Origin: Miscanthus floridulus
Taxonomy: Eukaryota; Streptophyta; Magnoliopsida; Poales; Poaceae
Assembly: GCF_019320115.1 (NCBI RefSeq)
Contig: NC_089584.1
Coordinates: 102,658,320-102,722,319, forward strand
Length of the DNA stretch: 64,000 nucleotides
Reading direction: 5' to 3'
Part shown: positions 11,187 through 21,364 of the stretch, one piece after another
Numbering within the stretch: the first letter of the stretch is position 1
Layout: each line of letters opens with the position of its first letter
Notes under the pieces: generated by a model
What the model was told of the DNA's origin: nothing
The model's input: only the letters and a program-made list of their open reading frames with translations
The model's database searches: none
Position numbers and translations under genes: made by a program

Positions 11187-12347
11187 TGAGCTCTATCGAA
11201 GAACCGCCGAAGATTTACTGCTTAAGTGCTTGGGATCAGATCAGGCAAGAGTGGCTATGGGAGAAGTCCATGAAAGTATCTGTGGTATGCATCAATCGGC
11301 CCCAAAGATGAAGTGGTTATTGCGTAGAGCCGGTTTCTATTGGCCTACTATAATGGCTGATTGTTTTCACTACTACAAAGGTTGCGAAGAGTGCCAGAAG
11401 TTTGAAAATATTCAGCTTGTGCCTGCTGCTGTGCTTCATCCTATCATCAAACCATGGCTTTTTCGTGGTTGGGGGTTAGACTTCATTGGCCAAATATATC
11501 CCCCATCTTCGAAGGGACACCAATTTGTGTTAGTTGCTACGGATTACTTTACTAAGTGGACTGAGGGAGTTCCTTTGAAGGATATGACACACAAGGAAGT
11601 AATTGAGTTCATTACTGAGCATATTATTCATAGATTCAGCATCCCTCAAACATTAACTACAGATCAAGGGACATCGTTTGTGTCTAAAGAGGTGAGGGAA
11701 TTTGCCGAATTATATAAGATCAAGTTGTTCAATTCATCTCCATACTATGCTCAAGCCAATGGTCAAGCTGAGTCTAGTAATAAGACTTTGATCAAGCTCA
11801 TCAAAAAGAAAATTGAGAAGAATCCAAGGAGATGGCATGAAGTTTTGTCTGAGACTCTATGGGCACATCACATTTCAAGGCATGGTGCTACAAAGGTTAC
11901 TCCTTTTGAGTTAGTATATGGCTAAGAGGCCGTGTTGCCTATCGAAGTGAATTTGGATGCATACAGGCTTGCTAAACAAAATGATTATCAGCTGTTGTGT
12001 ATCATGATTTGATGATGGATAATATCGATGAGGTGACTGATGTGAGATTGAAAGCTCTCAAGGAAATAGAGAAAGATAAAGCTCGAGTTGCCAAAGTATA
12101 CAACAAGAAAGTCAGGAGCAAATCCTTCCAAGTGGGAGAATTGGTGTGGAAAACCATACTACCAATTGGATCGAAGAACAATCAGTTTGGCAAGTGGTCA
12201 CCGAATTGGGAAGGTCCTTACAAAGTGGTCAAAGTTATATTCGGAAATTCATATGTGCTAGAGACATTGCAAGGTAAACGTCTCACGAGTGCATTCAACG
12301 AGAGGTACTTGAAAGGGTACTTTGTAAGTGTTTGGCAAGAAGTCTAA
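11187..12347 (+). pseudogene. gypsy integrase
   Basis: The zinc-binding HHCC part is visible (HESICGMH then CEEC). The catalytic core keeps its three acidic residues in GLDFIG, TTDQGTSF and NGQAESSNK. A TAA at 11923-11925 interrupts just after ELVYG, and the C-terminal part resumes to 12347 (WEGPYKVVKV, LNERYLKGYF-like end). No chromodomain follows. The gag-to-integrase joint near 11186 shows that about the middle half of pol was deleted. Confidence 0.85.
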
Positions 12348-12514
12348 GTGCTCTCCAAATAATGGCTGATACATGTATCGTCCTTAGAAAAAATGGCCGA
12401 TGTATATATCGCCCTTAGTTACTAAGTAACCGATGAGATGGGTATCGTCGCTGTTTGGTTTTGAATAAGTGTTTTCAGGTTCATGCACCATTCACCTGAA
12501 AACAGGGGGGCATA

Positions 12515-12988
12515 TGTTGACAACAAAAAATGTTCATTTTGTGAAGTTGTCAAAATGTGAAATGGACTTCACCATTGTGTTCCTCTCGTCGAGACGGTCA
12601 AAAAACATATATAGAACGTCTAATTCGAAGTCCGGATGAAGAAGTTATGCCCTTGGAAAGATGTCTCGTTGTCGGGAGTTCCGACCCAAGTCGGGACTTC
12701 TGACTGTCGGAAGTTCCGACGGGTGTCGGGACTTTCGGGAAGCCTGAAGAAATTTGCTCGGGTGTCTGGGGTTATCCCTACGTCGGGAGTTCCGATAAAA
12801 GTCGGAAGTTTCGATTGTCGGGAGTTCCGACACAAGTCGGGATTTTCGACATACCTGACAGAAAATCCTGTTCGAATCTGACCTTTTGGATTCCGATCCG
12901 ACCTGTTCCAAACTCGTGAAAAACTTAGAAAATAAGGTTTGGAGAGGTTTCCTACTGTGTTGGTTTGGGGTCATCCTCAACGTCAACA
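12515..12988 (+). repeat. 3' LTR of the gypsy element, shortened
   Basis: 474 bp and otherwise the same sequence as the 5' LTR, but about 360 bp is missing at TTTCCTACT|GTGTTGGTTTG. It also has one extra copy of the TCGGAAGTTCCGAC-type unit near 12700. The two LTRs differ at several positions, so the insertion is not very recent. Confidence 0.85.
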
Positions 12989-13137
12989 CACTCCAACTGT
13001 TGCACCTTCTTTTCAAAAGATGCCCTGGTGTAAGTACTATATAAGTTCTGGCACATGTTGTAACTCGTAACTGTTCATCACAGTCGATCAGTCTTTACAT
13101 TCTCTAATTTCATTTTTTAAATTTTATCTGAGACCAG

Positions 13138-13215
13138 CATCTCAACCTTATCCATATCTTCCTTCTATCAGAAGTCAATCAACACCGTCAGCTCCTTCAC
13201 TCCTTATTGAACACT
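13138..13215 (+). CDS. ALE2: ALE2-like ectodomain exon
   Basis: 78 bp, phase 1 on both sides, acceptor GAGACCAG and donor T|GTAAGA. It encodes a Ser/Pro-rich piece (SQPYPYLPSIRSQSTPSAPS). It follows the gypsy-split exon by a 108-bp intron. Confidence 0.65.
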
Positions 13216-13257
13216 GTAAGACTGTTTGATATAAGGATATACCATGCCATAAACTAT

Positions 13258-13415
13258 ATAAAAAAAAGGCGTACCCAGTGCAGAGAGTTTCTGCTCTGTG
13301 CGAGGTCTGGGGAAGGGTGTTAGTGACAAGCCTTACCCTCGCATGTGCAATGCGAGGAGACCGCGACTCGAACCCGGGATCTTCCGGTCACAGACGGTAA
13401 GACTCTATGAGCTAA
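13258..13415 (-). mobile_element. Au-type SINE in an intron
   Basis: On the minus strand it shows a tRNA-like RNA polymerase III B box (GGTTCGAGTC, complement at 13365-13374) and an Au-like body with CCCAGACCTCGCACAGAGCAG. It ends in a T-tract (the A-run at 13258-13267), as Au SINEs do. The 5' end around the A box is worn. It is not a functional tRNA gene. Confidence 0.75.
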
Positions 13416-13479
13416 TGAAATGGCAGCGTTTCTCATACTTGCTAACCTGAATCTGTCACTACCTATCATTTGCATGGAA

Positions 13480-14010
13480 GCAGATCCTCAACCATCTCCT
13501 ACTCCAACAAGCCAGGAGACATCTAAAGTATGTGTTGCTTCACCACCTGCAGAATTTTCGAATCAAAGAAAGCCACCACTAGGAGGTATTGATCGCTTGG
13601 TGGCTGGAGCTGGCCAATTATACTTGTCACTGACTACAGCAAATAAGGAATTGTTGAAAATTGGAATAGCAGGGAAGAAATTATTCCATCCATTAGTCCC
13701 CCTTGTAGTCAAGATAAGGATGGTGTATCAGTTGCCAGACCTCCAAATAACTTTACTAGTGCACAGCATATCACCTCCAAAAGGTAGAGTCAACTTAATG
13801 CAGTGTGTAAAGAATCTATGTTTTTTTTTAAAGAGGTGTATCTGTTTGGGAATAGCCTCAAGAGAGACTGATCATCCTTTCCCTTCAAACCCAGCTATCT
13901 TTACACCAATTGATGTGAACAGAGACAAGGTTCCTGTTGCTCCACCACCTATACATCGTGCTATTCCGCCCGCACCCCCCACAACAGAGTTCAACTTCAC
14001 ATTCAAATTG
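13480..14010 (+). CDS. ALE2-like ectodomain exons, boundaries unclear
   Basis: Pro-rich islands read DPQPSPTPTSQETS (about 13482), ASPPAEFSNQRKPPLGG (about 13549), SREEIIPSISPPCSQDKDGV (from about 13665, a different frame) and RDKVPVAPPPIHRAIPPAPP (about 13922). They fit the repeated Pro/Ser ectodomain of the gene. They lie in more than one frame, so at least three exons with introns between them are likely. The single long frame across the region (from 13420) is not one exon. Confidence 0.5.
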
Positions 14011-14845
14011 TACTGGACTCAACTAGGCCATGCTGTGATTTTATCATTTGCATTTACACATTCCGACCGTACGATATACAATATCTTTTTAGATAATGGA
14101 ATAGTAATATCCAGATGATGTACAAATATCTGCTCTCTTCATTACCGATCACTTCTCCTGCCATCCATAGTATGGTACACATGTTGCTGCACCTCGTCAC
14201 TCCAGGGAAATCCTCTGTCCCTTCATCCTCTTCACATTATGCACATATAGAAGGCTGCCTTCTCCTAAAACTCAAGACTTGATAACAATATGGTAGTCAG
14301 GCTCACTTCCTTCACGATCACAAAGTGCTCCACCCACAGATCATATAAGGTGCACGATGTTCAGATTGCTGGCCCCCAAAGCATTTAGTGTTTTTAAATT
14401 TTCCACGTAGCAAAAGTGTACCATATGTGTTTGAGAGTTCATGAAAATTATATCGGCTCATTTCTGAGTCAGTTCCAACAATGTGCTGATGTCTGACCAG
14501 CTGTTCCCCCACTATCAGGGACTTCACCTCCATTGCCTGCAATTGGCCGACGAATGCAAAGTATGTTTCTCAAGCAGTACTCGTACAAGTATATTTTATC
14601 TTCTAGAGTATGATCAACATGTTAGATAATCTTCTCTGCATCCCTTATATGAATGCGTAACAGGGGAAGGCGGCGTCGAAAAGGGCACCCTGCTGTGCAC
14701 TGTGGCAGCTGCAGGGGCAGGCGCCGAACAGCTCACCTGCCGCACCGTAGCCACAGCAGGGGCAGGCGCCAAAGTCAGTCCTACTGTCATATCTAGTAAC
14801 TGTAGCAGCATGACAGCTGTACTAGGACTAGATGGATAGAATTGT

Positions 14846-17290
14846 TGAAAGGTCCTTGTGTGGCTTTGGTAATTGAGTGATAACCTAGGTGGATTAATTG
14901 TGTTTATGTGAGATACACAGGTGATTAGTCCACAGGAACATATGTGTGAGCAACATATGCCATGAAGGTGAAAATGGCTTGGAGATGTTGCAAAGCTCAC
15001 GCATGTGATGATGAAGGAGCTTATTGCACATGAGACATGACATTGAGTCATGTGATCAAGGTAGAGAAGATCAAGACAAGACTTGGCTTGATAGACCGGT
15101 TGCAAGCATGAAGGGCAAGTCGGAGGCTTTGGAGCGATGGACCGCGTGGCGGTGAAGCTTGAGCAAGACTTGGCGCCGATGGACGAAGGCAACGGTGAAA
15201 AGCAAGTGAAGTCAAAATTGATGAACCAATATGATCACATGATGATATGAAGTGGATCATATCATTGTTGATCATGTTGGTGCATATGTTGCATCGACAT
15301 TGGAGGAGATGGAATGGAATGCGCAAGGCAAAGGTATAACCTAGGGTATTTCATTTCACCGGTCATAGGTGTGTAGATAAATTGATGACCGAGTTTAGGA
15401 TAGATAGCCATACTATCAAGAGGGACAAACTTGTTTGTATATCGGTCATCTAGTGCCACTCGAGTGATCTAACTCTGTATCGTCGCTAGGATTGAGTGGC
15501 TAATCCTTTGGAAAATGATTATGAAAATGCTAACACACATACATATGGTGGTGTACACTTGGCGGTGTTGGCACATTTATAAAGGAGATGAAGTTGGAGT
15601 TGATGTGGATCAACTTGACGATGGAACAGAGACGAGAAGGGTTCAAAACTCCACCGGTGGAGTGCAGACAGTCCGACGGTGCCACCGGCGCCCTATACAG
15701 AAAAGACAAGGTCTCACAGAGTGGACCGGACGCTGGTCACGTGGTAACCGGACGCTGGGGTCCTGCGTCCGGTCAGTGGTTGTAGAGAGAGTGCAGGCGT
15801 CGGTCTTCGACTGGACGCTGGTGCTGGAAGTTACCGGACGCTGACGCAGCGTCTGGTCAAGCTGACGTACGATGACGTAGGCGACACAAAAAAGTTGGAG
15901 AAGGACCGGATGCTGATGCTGCGTCTGATCATGACCGACCGGATGCGTCCGGTCGCGACTGGTACCTTACTGAAAACGACCAGACGCTGGGGTTGCTGCG
16001 TCTGGTCAGTTTGACCAGCTACGTCCGGTCATCACTTGACCGTTGACATCAAGTGACTGAGGTTGAATGGAGGCAACACGTGGCGAGCATCCGTTGACCG
16101 GACGCTGAGTTCCTGCGTCCGGTCGATACGACCGAAGCGTCCGGTCATCCTAAGTTTTGCCCAGTGAAGGAGTAACGGCTATTTTATCCCTTAGGGCTAT
16201 AAAAGGAGTGTGTGGCCGGCCTTGGGCTTGTAGTTGAGCACACGAGAGCCTTGGTGGCTTGTGTAGTAGTGCTTGGGAGCCCTCCATCTTACATATGCTT
16301 GATAGTGATCATCCGATTGTGTGAGAGAGCGATTCTAATGTGATTGCATCGTGAGATTGCATCAAGTGGCACTAGGTGATCGAGTTGCAAACCGGTGGTG
16401 CTTGTTACTCTTGGAGGTTGCCACCTCTTAGACGGCTTGGTGGTGGTCTCCGTTGAAGCCCGCAAGAAGCTTGTGCAGTGCTCCGGAGAATAGCTTTGTG
16501 AGGGGCATTGTGCTCGCCCCGCGGGAGCCACGAAGAGCAACTCTAGTTGAGCGTGTCATTGAGCTACCCTCACTTTTAGGGTAGGTTCTTGCGGTGTCCG
16601 ACGTGCGGGCTTGGCGAGTGATGTCAATTAGCCACCGAACCACCAAGTGAGCGGTCGACACAACAGGGACTAGCGTGTTGGTAAGCACGTGAACCTCGGG
16701 AGAAAAATCACCGTGTCAACCTTGTTCTTCCCGTTGGTTTGGAATCCCTTTACACAAGCTTGTGATTTCTTTTATATATACATTATGCTTGTGTAGTTGC
16801 TCTTGTAATTAGTTAGCTTGTGTAGCTCACTAGTTACCTTCTTGCTTGTGTAGGATAGAAATAGCTCCCTTGCGTGGTTAATTTGATTTGTGTAATCTTG
16901 TTAGTCACATTGCTTAGTTTGTGTAGCTAAGTATTTGCGCTCTCTAATTTAGTATTGGTTGCCTTGTTATTGAGCATTGCTAGTGAGCTTAAGTGACTTT
17001 GTGCTTTTGCTTACTAGCATGTGTAGGAGCTCCCTTTTTGCTTAAAGTACTAGTAGCATAGGTTTGTGTGACCTTGATTCTAGAATTGGTTAGGTGAGCT
17101 CTAGCTAGCCCGGCACCTTTGTTGCTTAATTAGTATCTTTGGAAGGTGCTAGAGAATATAAATAAAGGGTTGTAGCCTTGGCTAGACCGATAGTTTTAAT
17201 TCCGTACTTGTTTCGGTTAGCCGACGCGATTAATTTTTAGAAAGGACTATTCACCTCTCTCCCCTTCTAGTCCGCCATCTCGACCTTACA
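14846..17290 (+). repeat. Solo LTR (TGAAAGGTCC family) nested in the composite element
   Basis: 2.4 kb from TGAAAGGTCC to GACCTTACA with near-matching 5-bp flanks ATTGT (14841-14845) and GTTGT (17291-17295). It shares its right part with the LTR at 1-841 and its left part with 52515-52580. A TATA-like CTATAAAAGG lies at 16197-16206. The block 15640-16150 holds many ACCGGACGCTG and GCGTCCGGTC units in both orientations. No internal region or second LTR is present. Confidence 0.75.
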
Positions 17291-17409
17291 GTTGTATATA
17301 TAGTTTGCCACTGTAACTCAGTAAAGAGAGAGTTCATATTTGTCATCTCCTATATAGAGCTCCGGCCAACGCTGGTATCTCTGTTGTGTGTGTGTGCTCT
17401 GATCTCTCT

Positions 17410-18300
17410 CCCTTCTCCTCGGCCTCGACGTCATGCAATGCACAGAACATCGCCATCAGGATAGTGGCCTCATCATCATCATCAGCTTGCGCCAGATGAG
17501 CCTCAGCCTTCTTCTCCTGCTTGCGATTTGGGCACTCCCGTGCCCAATGACCCGTCTTCCTGCAGCACTGGCAGGCGTGAGAAGAAGCCTTGCCGCGGCG
17601 CTTGCCATCGCCACCGCGGATGGAGGAAGTTCCTCCGAGCAGCCCACTCCTCCTCTGTCATATCCTTCGTTGCTGTCGCCTGCTCTAAGTGCTCGTCCAC
17701 CGTCCGTAGACGGCCTATCACATCCTCAATGGTGAGGGCATCGTCTTTATGGAGAGAGCGATCTAGATGTACTTTGCCGATACGGAGTGGAGGTATTTGG
17801 AGACCGCCTCCTTTTCGTCGATGGTGACGCCGTGGCTCTTCAGCTTGCTGATGAGCGTCTACGGGCAGAGGGAGAAGTCCTCCACCGATTCACCATCCTT
17901 AAACTTGAGGTTGGCATACTCTTGCTTTAGAAGCTGGGTCGTCGCCTTCTTTGCCCGGTCGGAACCGACGCGCATCGCCGCAATAGCCTCCCACGCCTCC
18001 TTAGCAGAGCTTTTCGCCCCCAACGGCTCCCTGTACTCCGCCGGTACAGCAGCGAGGATGGCCTCCAACGCTGACATGTCATCTTCTTCATTTTCGATGT
18101 CTTTGTCAATAGCATTCCAGAGCCGTCGGGCTCTGAGCTTGACCTTTATGGTCACCGACCACTCTCCATAGTTGGTGCGAGTCAGCGTCGGCCAACTGGT
18201 GCCGCTGACCTTCCGAAACCGTGCGAACAACGACCTCCTGTTGTGGCTGGGCAGCCACAGCAGTGCCACTGTTGTCGCCCATCTCTGAACCGCTCGTCAT
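17410..18300 (-). pseudogene. Ty1/copia gag fragment
   Basis: On the minus strand it begins near 18300 (MTSGSEMGDNSGT) and reads LTRTNYGEWSVTIKVKLRAR, which is typical of copia gag (UBN2-like). It carries on through SLALRVGSD-like and EEDDMSALEAILAAVPAEYR segments with frame changes near 17860. A CCHC zinc knuckle follows (C-x2-C-x4-H-x4-C around HWARECPNRKQ, about 17505-17570). Just upstream, TGATATCGGAGCC (about 18335-18347) resembles a Met-tRNA primer-binding site. No protease, integrase or RT follows. Confidence 0.75.
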
Positions 18301-18347
18301 CGCCAGCGGTTAGTCCGGCGACGGCGCTTGTACGGCTCCGATATCAC

Positions 18348-18569
18348 TTGTTAGCCCCTCGATCTCCGGTACAGAGATATCCGACCACTCTCTAGTGTCG
18401 CCGAGCACACAGTAGCGATGCCGACCACGAACTATTCTCCCTCCCTTCTTTTACCTCTAGCCATAGTGTGTGGTCGGCAACGACAATTCGGGATCGACAT
18501 CGCTAGTGTGTGCTCGGCAACACTAGAGAGTAGTCGGATACCTCCGTACCGGAGATCGAGGGGCTAACA
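18348..18569 (-). repeat. Short LTR or foldback with long internal inverted repeat
   Basis: The ends TGTTAGCCCCTCGATCTCCG and CGGAGATCGAGGGGCTAACA are exact reverse complements. Pairing continues inward for about 100 bp with few mismatches (CTCTCTAGTGT / ACACTAGAGAG, GAGCACACA / TGTGCTCGG). It sits where the 5' LTR of the copia gag fragment should be, next to the primer-binding-like sequence. It could be a palindromic LTR or a foldback element. Confidence 0.55.
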
Positions 18570-18619
18570 CAACATACTATTTATTCTGCTACATTGTGCA
18601 GGTCCAGCAGCTTCTCTAG

Positions 18620-18785
18620 AAACATGGCAAGGATCATGGAGCTTCAGTTACATCACCTTCAAATGTTAGTCATCACCATTCCATGCCTGCGAATAATACA
18701 CATGGAAAAACTCATGGACCTCCAGTTGTGGCACCAGTAAAGAGAAGGCATCGCCACTTGCCTGCAAATAATTCGTATGTGAAAG
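18620..18785 (+). pseudogene. ALE2-like ectodomain exon, start frame unclear
   Basis: Reads KDHGASVTSPSNVSHHHSMP and VVAPVKRRHRHLPANNSYVK to donor G|GTATAC. From the obvious acceptor at GTGCAG (about 18600) this frame contains a TAG at 18617-18619; the opening GPAASLE lies in another frame. Either the exon starts at a second acceptor (TCTCTAG|AAACAT) or there is a small indel. Confidence 0.5.
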
Positions 18786-18863
18786 GTATACTACCAGGCA
18801 CCAACCACACCTAGTCCCATTATGAACCTATTGTTGATGATTCATGAAGTTAATGTCGTGCAG

Positions 18864-18980
18864 GACCTGCTGTTTCTCCCTCAAAGTCTCCCATCATCCA
18901 CAGGAAAGGACATGGCATTGCTGCACCTCCAAAGGAACATTCGAGCTATTTACCACCTGCAAATCATAGACACCACAAAG
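18864..18980 (+). CDS. ALE2: ALE2-like ectodomain exon
   Basis: 117 bp, phase 1 on both sides, acceptor GTCGTGCAG and donor G|GTATGT. It encodes GPAVSPSKSPIIHRKGHGIA and then a Pro/His-rich end. Confidence 0.75.
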
Positions 18981-19047
18981 GTATGTACGTACTAAAAATA
19001 CTAATGAAAATTATATGTTCATCTCAGTAAAGTGATGTTTGATGCAG

Positions 19048-19224
19048 GTTCTCCTCGTCCTGCTCCGCGTAAAAGTAACAATACTTCTGCACCAAGCCAT
19101 GGATATCCTGGTAGTCCTGCACCTGCACCTGTACGTTTGCCTCCGTCAAAAGGAAGGGGACAAGGAAATTCTGCTCATGCTCCACGTCATCCCAATCAAT
19201 ACCATTCACCACCATATTCTCCAG
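19048..19224 (+). CDS. ALE2: ALE2-like ectodomain exon
   Basis: 177 bp, phase 1 on both sides, acceptor TTGATGCAG and donor G|GTTATC. It encodes GSPRPAPRKSNNTSAPSHGY and a Pro-rich continuation. The minus-strand open frame here is a shadow. Confidence 0.8.
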
Positions 19225-19654
19225 GTTATCTCTTGCTCATTACATTGCCATTTGTTCTAGCTGCAACAAATGTTCCAGCCATGCCCCCTAGGAACAGCAC
19301 TGAACAAGCATCACCATTTTGTGCTCATACTAACATGTTGAAGTTTGGTTATGTTTGAGCATGCATGCTGCCAACATTGAGCGTTGAATTGAAACATGAA
19401 AGTTATGAGACATCTCATGCATATGAATAAGCGAAAGACGTTTGCAACAATAATCATGCACTTGATTCAGATTCAACATTTAATCCACAAAATTGATCAA
19501 GACTTCTTGTCTTGCACTACTATGCACTTTTTAATGTGTTTGAAATATTGGTCACACATGCCTCAAATAAGTTTCCAACCTATATCAAAATGGATTACAT
19601 CTTGTTTTGCGAGAAGTAATTTAGGCTTCCATTGCTACCATTACACCTATGCAG

Positions 19655-19762
19655 GATCAGCTCTACCGCCTGCGCATCCACCTGACACTCCTGCATTTAG
19701 AAAGCCCAAGGCTTTGGCACCAGCGCCTAGTCAATCGCTGCTACCTCCACCGACAAATTCAT
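19655..19762 (+). CDS. ALE2: ALE2-like ectodomain exon
   Basis: 108 bp, phase 1 on both sides, acceptor CCTATGCAG and donor T|GTATGC. It encodes GSALPPAHPPDTPAFRKPKA and LAPAPSQSLLPPP. Confidence 0.75.
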
Positions 19763-19864
19763 GTATGCTGAGTATACTTTTGTGCCATTTGCGTTCATAA
19801 ATTCAAAAAATCAGCTGCTGATTGCTTAGCTTTGGTCCATTCATCTTCGTTTTGATTTTGCTAG

Positions 19865-20227
19865 ACTGCACCTGCTCAGATCCTCTGACCAATAGTCCTC
19901 CAGGAATGGCATGCCTCTGCGTGTTGCCAATAAAAGTTGAGCTTCGCTTTGGTATAGCATTGTACACGTACTTTACACTTGTCCCTGAACTTGCACAAGA
20001 TATTGCATCTGGAGTGTTCATGAATCAAAGTCAAGTTCGTGTTATGGGAGCAAATGCTGCACCTGATGACCCTGAAAAGGCAATCGTCTTTATTGATCTT
20101 GTGCCACTGGGACCAAAATTTGACAACACGACAGCATTTTTAGTATTTGAAAGGTTTTGTAATAAGCAGGTCATCATAAACCCTGCGCATTTTGGAAAGT
20201 ATGACGTCTTGTATGTTCTTTACCAAG
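19865..20227 (+). CDS. ALE2: ALE2-like conserved extracellular domain exon
   Basis: 363 bp, phase 1 on both sides (acceptor TTTTGCTAG, donor AAG|GTGAGA). It encodes the conserved ectodomain block seen in ALE2 relatives: YCTCSDPLTN, MACLCVLPIKVELRFGIALY, then a mixed alpha/beta region up to KYDVLYVLYQG. At least four Cys lie near its N-terminus and one more in FERFCNKQ. This is the part closest to the membrane on the outside of the cell. A second donor (GTATGT at 20211) inside the exon would change the phase of the join to the next exon. Confidence 0.85.
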
Positions 20228-20431
20228 GTGAGAGTTCTCCACAACTTCACGCTGTTCCACTGAATATCAATTTTCTAATTATTTTTGCCTCTTCAACCTT
20301 TCTTGCTAATATTCCAGTATTTGATTTGAAACACAATTCATTTTGTATTATTCAGGTCATTAGTTCAGTTTTGCTCTTTTCTCCCTTACAAAGCATGGTT
20401 GTGATATGCACGGTATCATTTACTCATGCAG

Positions 20432-20656
20432 GTCTTCCTCCGTCACCACCGGCAGCAAGCATGAACAATGGTCCAAGTTACATCCACTTGCTGCTGGTGT
20501 GGGAAATCATAGAGAAAGAAATGGCAGAGGCATAATTATAATAATTATTCTATCAAGTGTTTTTGCTTTTATTTTATGTGCTGGAGCTGCACTGGTGGTT
20601 TATTTCAAGCTTAGAAACCGCAGCTGAAGCATCACTTGTGCCAACAAAACCTGCAG
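20432..20656 (+). pseudogene. ALE2-like transmembrane exon with frame breaks
   Basis: 225 bp from acceptor TCATGCAG to donor G|GTAGTT. The entry frame reads GLPPSPPAASMNNG, then runs to a TAA at 20532-20534. The membrane helix (GRGIIIIIILSSVFAFILCA then GAALVVYFKLRNR) lies one frame over and ends in TGA at 20625-20627. The exit segment EASLVPTKPA is back in the entry frame, which joins the kinase exon. Two compensating small indels, or odd splicing from the GTATGT donor at 20211 plus one lesion, would explain this. A single clean protein cannot be read through. Confidence 0.7.
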
Positions 20657-20844
20657 GTAGTTCTATCGGTGGATTATCATTAACTTTTTAGTCCGTGCCT
20701 TTGTGTGACATCTTCAAAAGGCAGCAAAATGCAGCTTAGTTGCCACCCCTTTTTTTTCTAAAAACATAAGTTGCCACCCTTTTTTTTCTATGAATACATG
20801 AGTCATGTCCATGTGGCAGCAGATAGTAATACATCTTTAATAGT

Positions 20845-21096
20845 TATTCCCTCCGGTCACAAATACTTGACACATTTGACTTTCACGGTTTCGATGTGTA
20901 TATTTGACCACTATTTTCTTCTAGAATATAGTTTTAAAATTCTTCAAATATAAGAGATTCTGCAAGTATTTTGAACACAAATCAACACATATAACTTACA
21001 CGTTCCCAAACTAAATAATGTAATAATTATTTGTGTTTATAATTTTTATGGTTTCATAAAATCATGTCGTAGATAACAAGTTGACCAGAGGTAGTA
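20845..21096. mobile_element. Stowaway/mariner-like MITE in an intron
   Basis: Starts ATTCCCTCCGGTCACAAATA (20846) and ends GTTGACCAGAGGTAGTATA; the reverse complement of the end (CTACCTCTGGTCAAC) pairs with the start. AT-rich and non-coding, between the membrane and kinase exons. Confidence 0.65.
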
Positions 21097-21364
21097 TATT
21101 ATATAGAACAACCAGACTTCAATGGTCATACTTTCCTTACCTTAGGTGCGGAAAATTAGTGCACTAATATGCTTATCCTGTTTTAAGCTTTCAAGGGCAT
21201 TGAGAAAGCGAAAAATGTTGTTTTTATAGCCAAAACAAATGTTTGCATATTCGATTAAGTACTCAATTTCATGCTTCATTGGTAAAGTACTTGGACCATC
21301 TTTGAGAAATTTTAAGACTTACAGTTACAATTTTATCAAATCATTAATCATGATGCTGGTTGTA

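Larger units (their letters stand above)
8464..12988 (+). mobile_element. Ty3/gypsy (Tat-like) retrotransposon, internally deleted
   Basis: 4.5 kb element with LTRs at 8464-9254 and 12515-12988, both TGTTGAC...GTCAACA. The leader after the 5' LTR has GACGACTCCGCTGGGGAC, as often seen at the primer-binding region of Tat/RIRE2-type elements (family knowledge). The coding part holds gag and integrase only; protease, reverse transcriptase and RNase H are absent. There is no chromodomain after the integrase, which also fits Tat rather than chromovirus lineages. The host junctions share ACAC. It lies sense to the host gene, inside an exon. It could move only with enzymes from another copy. Confidence 0.85.
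8337..13029 (+). pseudogene. ALE2: ALE2-like ectodomain exon split by a gypsy element
   Basis: Exon sequence runs 8337-8463 (acceptor ATTCACAG; residues QDVPSFQTGNELPNPHLHQV onward) and resumes at 12992-13029 (PTVAPSFQKMPW, then donor GTAAGT). Between them is a complete gypsy element. Without it, and counting the duplicated CAC once, the exon is 165 bp, phase 1 on both sides. The reading frame then continues smoothly across the junction, showing that the element entered coding sequence. Skipping this exon would keep the downstream frame. Confidence 0.75.
14620..18569 (-). mobile_element. Composite LTR-type insertion in an ALE2-like intron
   Basis: The segment starts TGTTAG (14620) and ends CTAACA (18569), and is flanked by a 5-bp direct repeat CAACA (14615-14619 and 18570-18574). 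Without the solo LTR nested inside it is about 1.5 kb and holds only a minus-strand copia gag. Its two ends do not look like copies of one LTR, so it may be a rearranged or non-autonomous gag-only element. The single-unit interpretation rests on the flanking repeat. Confidence 0.45.

Noticed and set aside
8600..12850. Repeated palindromic units that might suggest a CRISPR-like array
   Set aside because: Units are confined to two LTR copies, irregularly spaced and without unique spacers; plant nuclear DNA.
13361..13380. tRNA-like box B
   Set aside because: Part of an Au-type SINE with a T tail; no cloverleaf can be drawn.
13420..14118. A 232-codon open frame that could be one gene
   Set aside because: It strings together Pro-rich ALE2-like exons, introns and out-of-frame exon sequence; the best exon text from about 13665 is in another frame.
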